A stretch of 64,000 bases of DNA from Sequoia sempervirens (lineage: Eukaryota > Streptophyta > Pinopsida > Cupressales > Cupressaceae): assembly GCA_007258455.2 (NCBI GenBank), contig VDFB02270651.1, forward strand, positions 488,540,905-488,604,904. Direction: 5' to 3'. The position numbers and the translations under genes are program-made. Position 1 is the stretch's first letter, and the number at the start of each line of letters is the position of its first letter. A model generated the notes under the pieces. It was given only the letters and a program-made list of their open reading frames with translations, made no database searches and had not been told where the DNA came from. Positions 1 to 9,759 of the stretch are shown in pieces.

Positions 1-116
1 TCACCTAGAATAATTTATTCCTAAAGAAATTGTCCAATTAAGTAGTTTGTCATTTGACCAAATCCCATTTATAAAAGGGGATGATAATTTCCATTATGGG
101 ATTATCATTGCAAGTT

Positions 117-460
117 TCATATTATGCTTGAACTATGTGTCATTTTATGAGAATGGGATTCTAATTCTGTAACTGACACATAGTTCAAGCATACAAAGAA
201 TGAAGCATCCCTAGATTCACTAGAACTATCAGAAAGAACTAAGGTATTTATATAAGATGTCTTAGCTTCAAATTCCTTATTAGCAAAACCAGGCTCATCC
301 ATATATACTAGTTTTTCCTATTCTTCTTCAACTCCCAATTCCTCAAGCCAATCTTTCAAATGTTCTTCTTTATTTGCTAAACTATATTCCTTTATTTTAG
401 GCATAGGAACATGAGGTGTTGGCTTATGAGAAGGTTTCTTAGAGGATGAAACTATAAAGA
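117..460 (-). pseudogene. Inverted EPRV fragment, capsid-proximal polyprotein region
   Basis: On the minus strand this translates to a peptide containing the short motifs PTPHVPMPKIKE, LKDWLEELGV and MDEPGFANKEFEA, which match the plus-strand EPRV coding region at 5341-5560 almost residue for residue. The copy has its own in-frame stop between the two halves, as does the copy at 5455. It is a fragment of an endogenous caulimovirid polyprotein with no start or end of its own. The match inside the window is clear; placing it near the capsid region follows from the position of the homologous segment upstream of the zinc-knuckle region. Confidence 0.8.
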
Positions 461-465
461 AAATA

Positions 466-715
466 TTATTATTGATTGCAAGCTTTCATATTACATCCAA
501 ACATGCATACAAATTTTTGTTCATCCAGATTGCTCGAAGCATAGGAGAGAGCATACATCTGATATGTAGAACTGAAGACTTTCAAACTAGACTCAAAACT
601 CTTATCCAGAAAACCTATTGCAAGAATGAGGCATCCCCAACAATTTATAGAAGGGGTAGAACTTTTAAGAAAGAACTATTAGAATGGCAATTATCATTTT
701 CCCTTCTATAAAGAT
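466..715 (-). repeat. Inverted copy of the EPRV 3' control region
   Basis: Read on the minus strand, this segment corresponds to the plus-strand stretch 39685-39895, which starts with the pyrimidine-rich run before CTATAAATTG and ends with the GCAATCAATAATAA arm of the hairpin repeat. It lies directly beside the inverted coding fragment at 117-460, but in the main EPRV the two segments are far apart, so a rearrangement has joined them. The 79-codon plus-strand frame here looks like chance. Confidence 0.65.
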
Positions 716-814
716 ATTCTTGAGATGCTTGAACTATGTGTCTAGTTTATGAGAATGGTAATTATCATTGCCACTTCTATAAAGATATTATTGGGATGCT
801 TGAACTTTTTTTTT

Positions 815-961
815 GGTTTTTGCACAACTCCATCCTATTTTCAGAGAAGGATGGACCAAGCCCTAAGGCATTTGAAATAATTTTGCACTGTTTATATGGA
901 TGATATACTTGTGTTTTTTGATTCTGTAACTAGCCATATGCAACATTTAGAAGAATTATAA
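815..961 (+). pseudogene. EPRV reverse transcriptase fragment with YMDD box
   Basis: About 147 bp matches the RT region at 37738-37876. It includes the catalytic box, here YMDD followed by ILVF, and the downstream motif HMQHLEEL that also occurs in the main copy. The flanks are control-region repeat, not RT, so this is a small excised and reinserted piece. It shows that a second pararetrovirus copy contributed to the mosaic, since the box reads YMDD here and YIDD in the main copy. Confidence 0.8.
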
Positions 962-1445
962 ATGGTAATTATCATTTCCCATTATGGAAATTATTGCTTA
1001 CCTGGTAATTATCCATTTGATTGATAATTATCCAAATGAAGGTGCATTAAATGGATGAAGCTATAATAGTTATTTATAGCATCAAATTGATAAAATGATT
1101 ATAATACCTTTTTATAGTCTTGAGGAATTAGGATTTGAAGAATAACACACATAACCATTTTATTCATAATAATAATATCTATATGAAGCTATAGGACAAT
1201 CAATAATAAAGATATTATTGCAAAGATCAGGCATTACCACAAACATTACAATAATAATAATATTTTTTGTATAGCTTCATCCAATGGTTCTTTTTCTGAT
1301 AACCATTGGATAATACTTGTTTATTGAGAATGCACAACTATAGTACAATACACAATTGTAGTCACCAATGTTGATTGATGATGCACATAAACTCAAACAT
1401 GAGCGGTTTCATAAGATAGGATAAGCTTTCATATTACATCCAAAC

Positions 1446-1461
1446 CTAGCTCTGATACCGA
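1446..1461 (-). promoter_or_regulatory. EPRV primer-binding-site relic (initiator tRNA-Met type)
   Basis: GCTCTGATACC on the plus strand is GGTATCAGAGC on the minus strand. This is the core of the sequence complementary to the 3' end of plant initiator tRNA-Met, used by caulimovirids to prime minus-strand DNA. The first base of the usual TGG is changed to C. The surrounding text matches that of the sites at 3110 (plus) and 40168 (minus). Confidence 0.6.
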
Positions 1462-1489
1462 TTTATAGAAGGGGCAAAGCTTGTAAGAA

Positions 1490-2045
1490 AGAACTATCAG
1501 AATGGTAATTATCATTGTCCCTTCTATAAAGATATTCTTGGGATGCTTGAACTATGTGTCTGGAAAGATAGAGAATGGTAATTATCATTTCCCCTTCTAT
1601 AAAGATATTCTAAAAATTTAGTAACCAATGGTAATTACCAATTTGAGGAATTATCATTCATAATTTTACCATTGGATGAAGCTATAAAGAAAATATTATT
1701 ATTGATTAATGAAACACATCATATTTGAGATAGAATAATATGGTAAAGGGTTATTACTAGAAGATTAGGGTAATAATATGGTAAAGGGTTATTTCCATGG
1801 TTAGTAAGGAGTTAATTGATTAGGGTAATTATCATTGTCCCTTCTATAAAGATATTCTTGGGATGCTTGAACTATGTGTCTGACAAGATAGAGAATGGTA
1901 ATTATCATTGCCCCTTCTATGAAGATATTCTAAAAATTCAATAACCAATGGTAATTACCAATTTGTGGAATTATTATTCATAATTATCATTAGATGAAGC
2001 TATAAAGAAAATATTATTGTTGATTGCAAGCTTTCATATAGATAA
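1490..2045. repeat. Repeated EPRV control-region units
   Basis: A unit of roughly 150 to 200 bp appears at about 1497-1720 and 1820-2040. It contains GGTAATTATCATTG, CCCTTCTATAAAGATATTC, GCTTGAACTATGTGTC, the palindromic GGTAATTACC and the TGGATGAAGCTATAAAG hairpin arm. Partial copies lie at 690-790, 2860-3060 (opposite strand) and 40215-40410. TATAAAG and CCAAT-like ACCAATGG words recur in every unit, which fits a viral promoter or leader but does not prove one. Confidence 0.6.
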
Positions 2046-2151
2046 TTGGACACTTATTGCCTGATCTTGGACACTTATGATAATGAACCCTTTACAATTA
2101 TGGTCCTAGGAGTTAATTGATTAGCTATAATAATAGTGATTGTTACTGATC

Positions 2152-2757
2152 AATATTTTAGTCTCATTTTCACCCTTCAATCACCTCTCCTTCAGCTTCA
2201 CCATGGGATTTATGGTCTTACTACGAGTCCACAGCTAATTATGATTGCAAGTTAACTCCTTTCAGCTTTAGATATTCTGGATAAGAGTCTTGAGTCTAGT
2301 TTGAAATTCCTAAGTTTTGCATATCAAATGTATGCTCTTGCCTATGCTTCGAGTGATCTGGATGAATAAAAATCTGTATGCATGTTTGGATGTAATATGA
2401 AAGCTTGCAATCAATAATAATATTTTCATTATTCCACAAATTGGTATCAAAGCCTTGTAATTTTCTCTAGTAATGCATGATCTTGAGCAACAAGTTCATG
2501 ATACTTATAATGATATTTATTGTTCATTTGGGTTTGGAAGAGCTGTCAAAATAGTTTGTGAACTCATTGTCATTGTTCTAGGTTTGATTTGGGTATTTGA
2601 GAAACTATTGTTTCACTAGATATTTATAGTCATTTACTAAAGATTTTAATTTGAATGAAGTTGTGATTCTGAGTGGCTATGGACCCAGAGTAAGACCATA
2701 AATCCCATGGTGAAGCTGAAGGAGAATCGATTGAAGGGTGAAAACAAGACTAAAAAG
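2152..2757. repeat. Inverted repeat with arms of about 78 and 82 bp
   Basis: The plus-strand segment 2152-2229, containing CTTCAGCTTCACCATGGGAT, returns in reverse complement at about 2676-2757, containing CCCATGGTGAAGCTGAAGGA. The arms differ at only a few bases and are about 450 bp apart. The spacer holds control-region text and a copy of the hairpin arm. The arms do not match any retroelement domain I recognise. They show that an inverted duplication took place within the mosaic. Confidence 0.65.
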
Positions 2758-3109
2758 TGTATCCATGTGTGGATGAAGCTATGATTGCAAGCTTTCATAT
2801 TGGCTTTCTTTTGCTTTAATTGCTTACCTGGTAATTATCCATTTGATGTAATATGAAAGCTTGCAATCAATAATAATATTTTCTTTATAGCTTCATCCAA
2901 TGGTAATTATGAATGATAATTCCGCAAATTGGTAATTACCATTGGTTATTGAATTTTTAGAATATATTTATAGAAGGGGCAATGATAATTACCATTCTTT
3001 ATCTTGCCAGAAACATAGTTCAAGCATCCCAAGAATATCTTTATAGAAGGGACAATGATAATTATGATTTTGATAGTTCTTTCATACAAGCTCTGCCCCT
3101 TCTATAAAT

Positions 3110-3125
3110 TGGTATTAGAGCTAGG
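3110..3125 (+). promoter_or_regulatory. EPRV primer-binding-site relic, plus orientation
   Basis: TGGTATTAGAGCTAGG matches the initiator tRNA-Met complement TGGTATCAGAGC with one change (C to T at position 7). It follows CTTCTATAAAT as at the other EPRV sites. Its plus orientation agrees with the coding strand of the main EPRV, while the site at 40168 is inverted. Confidence 0.6.
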
Positions 3126-3424
3126 TTTGGATGTAATATGAAAGCTTATCTTGGCTTACGAAACTGCTCATGTTTGAGTTTTTGTGGGTCATCAATCAAC
3201 TTTGGTGACTACAATTGTGTATTGTACTATAGTTGTGCATTCTCTACGCATATTTTTAATCACCTTTTATGAACCTTCATTTTTTGTTGAGTTACAAATG
3301 CATTTAGCAAAATGCTTGTGTTTGAGTTTTCATGGACCATTGATCAACTTTGGTGACTAGGATTGTGGATTACTCTCTAGTTGTGCATTATATACACATA
3401 TATTCTATTTCCTTTCACAAACCT

Positions 3425-3774
3425 TTCGTGAGGATAATTTCATCATTAATAACTTGAAATATGGATTTATTGCCAGGATAAGCTTTGACCAAGATATCTT
3501 TGAAGAATATATTGATCTGATCAAAGCAAGATTTAATCTAAATATGGTAGAATTTTAAAACTTTATACATGCTCAACTTTAGAGAAGAATGTGCAGCTCC
3601 ATGGTACAATATCTATCTCATTATCCTAGGATAGGATATGATTTCCCAAGAATAGAGTTATATCATCTAGAAGCCAGATGGAGATCCAAAGTCAAGATTG
3701 AAGATATGGAAATTAGATTGAAGCCAGCCTCCCTTGCACAAATCCTACCTAGAATAAAATTTTCTTTGACTTAA
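3425..3774 (+). pseudogene. Copy of the EPRV region downstream of RNase H
   Basis: The segment parallels 38970-39270 of the main EPRV. It is readable over about 110 codons with one or two stops and ends in a peptide with WRSKVKIEDMEIRLKPASLA. The 61-codon frame at 3589-3774 is the best-preserved part. The motif set (YPRIGYDFPRIELY) is shared with the main copy, so this was coding sequence in the ancestral virus. I do not recognise the domain. At about 3745-3775 it runs straight into an inverted RNase H piece. Confidence 0.6.
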
Positions 3775-4145
3775 GGGCAGCCTTAAGTCAAGAAGCCATT
3801 TGTTGAGAAAGTAAGATTCGAATAATAATTGGACAATTTCTTCAGGAAGAAATGGAAGACTTATCCTTATGCCATTACCATAGTCGGCCATATACATGGG
3901 TGTTCCTTTTGTCCTGTACCAATCTAGGGCATTGAATTCTAAATCATGATAGATGGATCTTGCAAGTTCTCTTGTCAAATTATCAGCTAGGGGGTTATTC
4001 TCACCCTTGATCCATTATATTTCAAAATAATAACTAAGGAATTCAAAATACCATGTAGCTATCCTGCCTTGGGCTATATCTTTGTTAGGCTTCTTTTTAA
4101 GTAGGCTTCTCATGGCTTGGCTATTAGTACAGATTGTAAACTTAA
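3770..4145 (-). pseudogene. Inverted EPRV RNase H fragment
   Basis: On the minus strand this gives the C-terminal RNase H segment also found at 38450-38790 on the plus strand, including MRSLLKKKPNKDIA, IKGENNP and SIYHDLEFNA, then PFLPEEIVQLL. In this copy the frame stays open through the point where the main copy has a stop after YHDL. It is fused tail-to-tail with the C-terminal piece at 3425-3774. Confidence 0.75.
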
Positions 4146-4860
4146 TTGGCCTTCAAGCTACTCAAATAAAGTTTCATTAGGAAGTGATTTTAAATCTATG
4201 CTAGCTAGCCGACAACCTCAACTAGTGGACAACCCAATATATCCACAAGATCTTATTCCCTGTCATGATTTTTTTCCAGTACATCCAATAATCCATATAT
4301 TGATTATAATCTTGAGGAATATTTAGGTTCATCCAACCATTTCCCAATATATAAGCAACCCTTTGTAAATCCCTATCCATCAAGAACCCCTTTGGCCACA
4401 TTGTACAATTTAAGTAGTAATCCTAAACTCATGGATAAATTGGCCTGACAAGTTAGCCAACGATTTGCTTTGACCCACAAAGAAGATGAAAATTTTGATC
4501 ATAAGGGTAAGCGAATAAAAATAACAAAGATGGGAGGAAAGGGATGCATGATGAAGGGAAGAATTCTCAAAGGAAAGCTCCCATGAGTTGGATTTGAAAA
4601 GAAAACCATTTAAAAAATGGAGATGAATGATTAGGAACAAGATATAATTGGATATGAGCTTGGTAGATGGCCAACTCCTAAGACATTCATTATCATTAAC
4701 CCTGATAAGAGGTTATGGGGAAGATATGAAGCTAGGATTCATCCAAATCTGGGTAGAAAATAGAAGAATTTAGAAGCCTAGAGGAATTGGATTTATCAAT
4801 GGATGATTTCATCTCAGGAAAATAGAGATGACATGGCCATTGATGTTAGATTTTCTAGTG
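4145..4860 (+). pseudogene. EPRV polyprotein N-terminal region, possible movement-protein part
   Basis: Three overlapping plus-strand frames are conserved in patches: a segment with QPQLVDNPIYPQDLIPCHDF, a segment with FPIYKQPFVNPYPSRTPLATL and KRIKITKMGGKGC, and a segment with IGYELGRWPTPKTFIIINP and EARIHPNLGRK. Frameshifts and stops separate them. The location immediately upstream of the capsid region is where a 30K-type movement protein is expected in a caulimovirid polyprotein. I cannot see a decisive 30K motif, so the assignment rests on position. Confidence 0.4.
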
Positions 4861-6460
4861 ATTTATGTTTAGAAGTTGTAAATAAATTAGAAAAAAGTTT
4901 CAGTTGATCAGCAAAAAAATTACACTTCTACTCTTAAATCTAAATAGTATACTTCTACTCTATCAAATGATATAGCTGGTGTTAGCTATGATGTAAAAGA
5001 GGTACACAAGAGTGTCAAAACTATCATCTCTAGCCAACAACACTAGGATAGCTATCTCACACACATTTATGATGACCAACAAAACTTTGAGACTGCAAGG
5101 AAAGTAAATGACCTTGAGAATAAAACTCTCCTAGATTTAGTTGGAAATAAATTAGAAAAGGTCAGAATGCTTACTAAAAAAATAAGAGTTTCACAAACTG
5201 GAAGAGATAGCTCTAAAGAAGATGATAGAGATAAGAAGGGTAAAACTGTTGAACAACCAACTCCTCCCAAACAAAAGAAGGCACTAATCCAAAGAAGGAA
5301 AACTCTAAGGAAAGAAGTGATAGCTTCATCCTCTAAGAAATTTTCTCATAAGCCAACACCTCATGTTCCTATGCCTAAAATAAAGGAACACAGTTTAGCA
5401 AATAAAGAACATTTGAAAGATTGGCTTGAGGAATTGGGAGTTTATGAAGAATAGGAAGAACTAGTATATATGGATGAGCCTAGTTTTGCTAATAAGGAAT
5501 TTGAAGCTGAGACATCTAATGTAAATACATTAGTTCTTTCTGATAGTTCTAGTGAATCTAAGTTTTTTGTAGAAAATGGTTTTGATGAGTTAGATTTAGA
5601 TTTCTATGGTTATAAGAAAATTGAAGAAAAAGAACCATGGGAATCACTACAGAAGTTAACAATGGACATAGAAATGCAAGAATCAAAGAGAACCTCAAAC
5701 TAGAACAAATAAGAGCATATGCTTCTAGTGGTTATATTCTAAATATTGATAAACTAGTGAATCCTTATGATGCTATCTATACATGGACAAATACCATTGA
5801 AAATATGTTTGAAAGAAGTGGTTCATGGAAAGAGAAAGAAAAATATCTATGTCATTAGATTAATGTCTAGCAAGTTGAGAAATTGGTGGAACAATCTACT
5901 AGATCAAGTTAAAGTCCCAAGGGTAACCTAAGAACAATCCTCAGATCCTTTGTTGATAGACCCAAGAAATTTGGTTAAAGATGACATTTTCCAAGCAGGA
6001 TTTGATGAATTCAAATGGTTGCTTACTGATTTGTTTTGTGATGATTTTTCTAATCAAGATCTTGAATCAAACAAAATACTGTAATCAATGAAACTAAAGA
6101 AATTAGCAAAATTTGATGAGTATAATTCTATGTTTGAATCATACATGGTTGTAGTAGACAAGATGTTTGATTTGACAACAAAACAATATTATCTGAATTC
6201 ACTTCCCTGTGGATTAGGAGCTTGGGCACAAGATTACATCATGAGGAAAGAACACAAAAAATTTGATGATGTCATTTTCCCAACCATTAAAATATTGATT
6301 TGGTATAAGTTGGAAAAACAATGTTTGTTGGGAGCTCTTCATCTCAACAAGGAGTATAATTATACTTGTAATCTCAAGGAATTTTGTGATCTTCCTCCTA
6401 TAAATCAATTAAAATATTTTCAACAGTGATGATAATTCAAGAAAGGAGGCTACAGAAGGA
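4861..6460 (+). pseudogene. EPRV capsid (coat protein) region
   Basis: A decayed coding region reads through several frames: a lysine-rich segment (5167-5454), an acidic and serine-rich segment (5470-5703) and a folded-looking segment (6088-6429) with LPCGLGAWAQDYI. It lies directly upstream of the cysteine/histidine region, which is the usual caulimovirid arrangement of a charged N-terminal arm, a capsid core and then a zinc knuckle. Stops at 5453, 5701 and 5856 and shifts near 5640 and 5700 break it. The basic-then-acidic N-terminal arm resembles those of other plant pararetroviruses. The function is inferred from position and composition. Confidence 0.55.
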
Positions 6461-6900
6461 CATGCAGATGTAAGAAGTGTTCTAAAGCCAAATATCATGA
6501 AGGAGAATACACCTTCACATGCAATAAGCATGGAAAGTATGTCACCAAGAAGAGATATAAGGCAGTTCTATATAAAAGAAAAGTTTTCTTGACAAGAACC
6601 ATGATATTTATTAAAGAAAATAGATAGGAAGGTCCCTAAAGGAATCAAATGTTTTATTTGCAAAGGACCTCATAATGCTAAAAATTTCCCTAAGAAGCTT
6701 AATCTTGGAACTAAGACATATGCCATGTCTGAGTATGAAAATCTAGAATGGGAAATAGTTGACATTAAAAATGCTTTTTTTCAAATAGGAGATTTGTATG
6801 AATTAGTAGAAACTATTCCTAACTCAAGTTTTATGATGAAATTTAAGGATTTAAAGGACAAAAATAGAAAAATGTGAAAATATGGTAGTTCTGAATCTGA
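6430..6900 (+). pseudogene. EPRV capsid C-terminal Cys/His (zinc knuckle) region
   Basis: Two Cys/His clusters occur. The first, near 6450-6540, contains CRCKKCSKAKYHEGEYTFTC. The second, near 6650-6700, reads CFICKGPHNAKNFP and fits the CCHC zinc knuckle (C-x2-C-x4-H-x4-C), except that the last Cys is Phe. A zinc knuckle after the capsid core binds viral RNA in caulimovirids. One frameshift near 6630 separates the clusters. The lost Cys is a plausible decay change. Confidence 0.65.
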
Positions 6901-7099
6901 TGAGACTCTTTCTGATCCTGAAGGAGATTTCCCCACCACACTTCTCAAAGATACATTGAAAGATATTCAAGTAAAATTATAGATTGAGAAGTCAAAATAT
7001 CCTTACAAATTGGTAGGGATGAAGGATGAAAGAAAGAAAGTTGTTCACCAACATTTGGCTCACCTAAAACAATTAGAGTCAAATAAGGCATAAATTGAA

Positions 7100-7390
7100 A
7101 AAAAACTTAAATTGCAAAGAAATCCCATTAGAGGTTCTAGAAAAGAAGTTGACCATGTATATAATATTCCTCCATGGAGAAAAGAAAAAACTTCTTCTTC
7201 CAAGTCTTCTTCAAAACATAAAACATTAGAGGTTGATACTAATGTAATTGCAATTTTCAAAAAGTTTGATCTTCTAATGAATGACATGGCTGATCTCAAA
7301 AGACTGCTAAAGACCCAACAAAAAGAAATTAAAAATATTTCCTCCATAGTGGGAGAAATTAAAAACATTTTATTCAAATCAGACTAGCAG
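7100..7390 (+). pseudogene. EPRV polyprotein linker with coiled-coil segment
   Basis: A 91-codon open stretch begins with a basic, serine-rich part (RKEKTSSSKSSSKHK) and continues into a heptad-like helix rich in Leu, Ile, Lys and Glu (7240-7380), ending at a TAG. It lies between the zinc-knuckle region and the protease. A coiled coil there could serve oligomerisation, as virion-associated coiled coils do in some caulimovirids, but this is inference. Confidence 0.45.
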
Positions 7391-7490
7391 CAATCAAAGT
7401 CCGAGAAAACTCTCCTCCCAGGAGGAAGAAGAAGAAAGTAGTAGTGGTAACAACATAGTCCAAAAGACTAGAGACAAATCTTTTTCATTA

Positions 7491-7687
7491 TTGTTAGCTA
7501 ATAATAAAAATTACATCAGACTCAATTTTTATTTTCTAGGATACAAGAAAATCCCCATGGATGCATTTGTGGATATAGGTTCTTCTAGATCTTTGGCCAA
7601 AACAAATGCTAGTCCTAAATTCAGGAAGCCCCAGTCTAATTTACCACATACTTATGTGATCAATAAAGAAATAATTCACATGGGAAG
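7491..7687 (+). pseudogene. EPRV aspartic protease, N-terminal part, cut by copia insertion
   Basis: The readable segment contains GYKKIPMDAFVDIGSSRSLA, a retropepsin-like active-site region in which the usual D-T/S-G reads D-I-G. The frame stays open up to 7687, where a copia LTR begins. The coding sequence continues at 36994 after one copy of the 5-bp duplication. Caulimovirid proteases process the polyprotein upstream of RT, as placed here. Confidence 0.7.
7683..7687. repeat. Target-site duplication, left copy (GGAAG)
   Basis: GGAAG directly precedes the TGTTG end of the copia LTR at 7688 and recurs at 36994-36998 directly after the CAACA end. A 5-bp duplication is what a Ty1/copia integrase leaves. 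It dates the copia insertion as later than the EPRV. Confidence 0.85.
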
Positions 7688-7929
7688 TGTTGAACTGGTC
7701 AACCCAAGATCTTCAATCTGCAACACCAAAGAACCTCCACAAGAGATAGAGAGAAGAAACAATGGAAGATGCTATTCTACCAAACAAGGATTGCAATATG
7801 ATACAATATGATCAATGCAATACTATACAATACAATGTTATCCAAAATATGCTAGAGATGCCTTGCTTATAAAGGCAAGGATGAGAGATAGGATAAGGCA
7901 AGATCATGAAAAGTGTCTTAATCTTATCA
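7688..7929 (-). repeat. Ty1/copia 3' LTR, truncated
   Basis: These 242 bp match 36584-36825 of the complete 410-bp LTR, with roughly 8 percent difference by eye. The outer end TGTTGAA is intact. The inner 168 bp are missing, and the sequence passes at about 7930 directly into gypsy RNase H sequence. Because the element lies on the minus strand, this is its 3' LTR. Confidence 0.85.
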
Positions 7930-7930
7930 A

Positions 7931-8954
7931 GTGTAAATGATTGTTCCACCAAAAATTCATAGCGAGTCTGAGTTTCTGGGAGTTGTAACAATGATGCAAT
8001 CATAGCCATGGCATCAACTGCCTTGTTATCAAGCCTTGGAATTTGTGTGAATTTGATATCCACAAAGTATTTCTTGAAGTCATCAACCATCTTTTTATAT
8101 GGTAACAATTTTCCATCTTTGTTTTGATAATCGTCGTTGATCTAATAAATGACTAGCTATGAGTTGCCATATACTTGTAGTTTTTTAATCCTCCATTCCA
8201 GCGCTATTTTAAGCCCAATGATCAATGCTTCATATTCAGCTATGTTGTTGGTGCATGGAAACATCAGCCTATATGATCGAGGAATGGTGTGTCCTTGAGG
8301 GGTGATGAAAAGTATGCCTACCCTCAATCCATGTTGAGTGAAAGAACCATCAAAATATAAAGACCATGGTTGTTTATATTTTGCAGCAAAGACATCAACA
8401 TCTGGAAATTAAATGTGCAGGGGATGGTCTGCTCGCAATGGTGCTTCAGCTAGTTGATCAGCAATAACTTGTCCTTTGATTGCCTTACGGTCAACATAAT
8501 GTATGTCAAATTCACTTAGAATCATTACCCACTTTTCTAACCGTCCTGTCAATGATGCTTTGCTTAACAAATACTTGAGTGGATCAATCTTTGAAACCAG
8601 ATTGATTGTATGAGTTAACATGTAATGCCTAAATTTCTGTGAAGCAAAGACTATTGCCAGACAAGCCTTCTCGATAGAAGTGTAGTTGAGCTCATGACTT
8701 GTTAGTGTTCTACTGATGTAGTAGATTGCATGTTCTTTTCCTATAGAGTCTTCTTGCGCTAGCAGTGCCCCCAGAGATGTCTCTATTGTGGTAATGTATA
8801 AGATTAGGGGTTTGTATGGATTTGGTGGTATGAGAACTGGTGGAGTCATTAAATATTGTTTGATTTGTTGAAAATCCAATTCAAATTTGTCATCCCACTT
8901 GAAAGGAACATTCTTATGTAGTAGATGTGTGAAAGGTAAACTTTTGCCGGCCAT
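7931..8954 (-). pseudogene. Tat gypsy RNase H plus partial second RNase H, copy A
   Basis: The open part, 8409-8954, gives RNase H with LGALLAQEDSIGKEHAIYYI and the C-terminal FDIHYVDRKAIKGQVIADQL. Below 8409 the archaeal-type second RNase H begins but is broken by stops, and the element ends at 7930 in the segment PETQTRYEFLVEQSF. In the first domain the Asp normally in the first strand is missing (LYITT), as in copy B. Tat elements are known to carry two RNase H domains, the second taking over the activity. Confidence 0.8.
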
Positions 8955-8984
8955 TTGTGCAATGAACCTTTGTATAGATTGAAT

Positions 8985-9758
8985 TCATCCTTGCAATGAT
9001 CTCAATTGACTGATGTTCCTTAGTGGAGGCATTTCCATAATTGCCTGTACTTTTGCAGGATCTACTTCAATTTCTTTTTCTGAAACAATGTACCCCAAGA
9101 GTTTTCGAGATTTGAACCCAAAAACACATTTCTTGGGGTTGAGGTGAACTTTGAATTTCTCTAATCTTGCAAATATTTTGGATAATATTTCAAGATGTCC
9201 TTCTCTAGTGTATGATTTTTCCAATATGTCATCTACGTAATCTTCCGTGAAGATATGCATCATGCCATGAAAGATTGTAGTCATGGCTCTTTGGTAGGTA
9301 GCCCCAACATTCTTTAGACTGAAAGGCATGATGTTCCAACAATAAGTTGCCCACGGACATGTGAAAGTTGTTTTCTCCTAGTCTTTAGGTGCAATCTTGA
9401 TTTGGTTGTAGCAAGAAAAACCATCCATTAATGAATGCATGGCATGGCCAGTTGCCAGATCAACTATAGTGTCGATGTTTGGCAATGGGAAGTCATCCTT
9501 AGGGCATGCTTTATTAAGATCTTTGAAATCTATGCATATTCTCATAGTTTTATCTAGCTTGGATATAGGAACAATGTTGGAGATCCATTCTGCATAGTCG
9601 ATTGGTCTTATGAATCCCACATCAAGGAGTTTTCTCAGTTCTTCCTTAACCAATAATGCAACATGAGGGTGCATCTTTCTAAGTTTTTGTTTCACCGGCT
9701 TGACCCTTGGTTTGATAGACAAGTGATGCATGATAAGATGTGGATCAAGACTAGGCAT
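8985..9758 (-). pseudogene. Tat gypsy reverse transcriptase, copy A
   Basis: Two minus-strand pieces (9378-9758 and 8985-9329) contain the RT motifs ELRKLLDVGFIRPI, RICIDFKDLNKACPKDDFPL, MPFSLKNVGATYQRAM and the catalytic box YVDD followed by ILEKS. A TAG near 9377 and stops near 8983 interrupt it. It would copy the element RNA into DNA in the cytoplasmic particle. Compared with copy B, copy A keeps the better motif DFKDLNKACP (copy B has Q for N). Confidence 0.85.
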
Positions 9759-9759
9759 A

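Larger units (their letters stand above)
1..4145. repeat. Mosaic of rearranged endogenous pararetrovirus fragments
   Basis: This region is built from short pieces (about 25 to 350 bp) that recur elsewhere in the window inside the more colinear EPRV at 4145-7687 and 36994-40502. The pieces are out of order and in both orientations: an inverted capsid-region piece, an inverted control-region piece, an RT piece, several copies of a control-region repeat, a C-terminal coding piece and an inverted RNase H piece. No reading frame longer than about 80 codons survives. I read it as several pararetrovirus insertions rearranged by recombination. The fragment identities come from direct comparison inside this window; the mechanism is inference. 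Confidence 0.75.
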
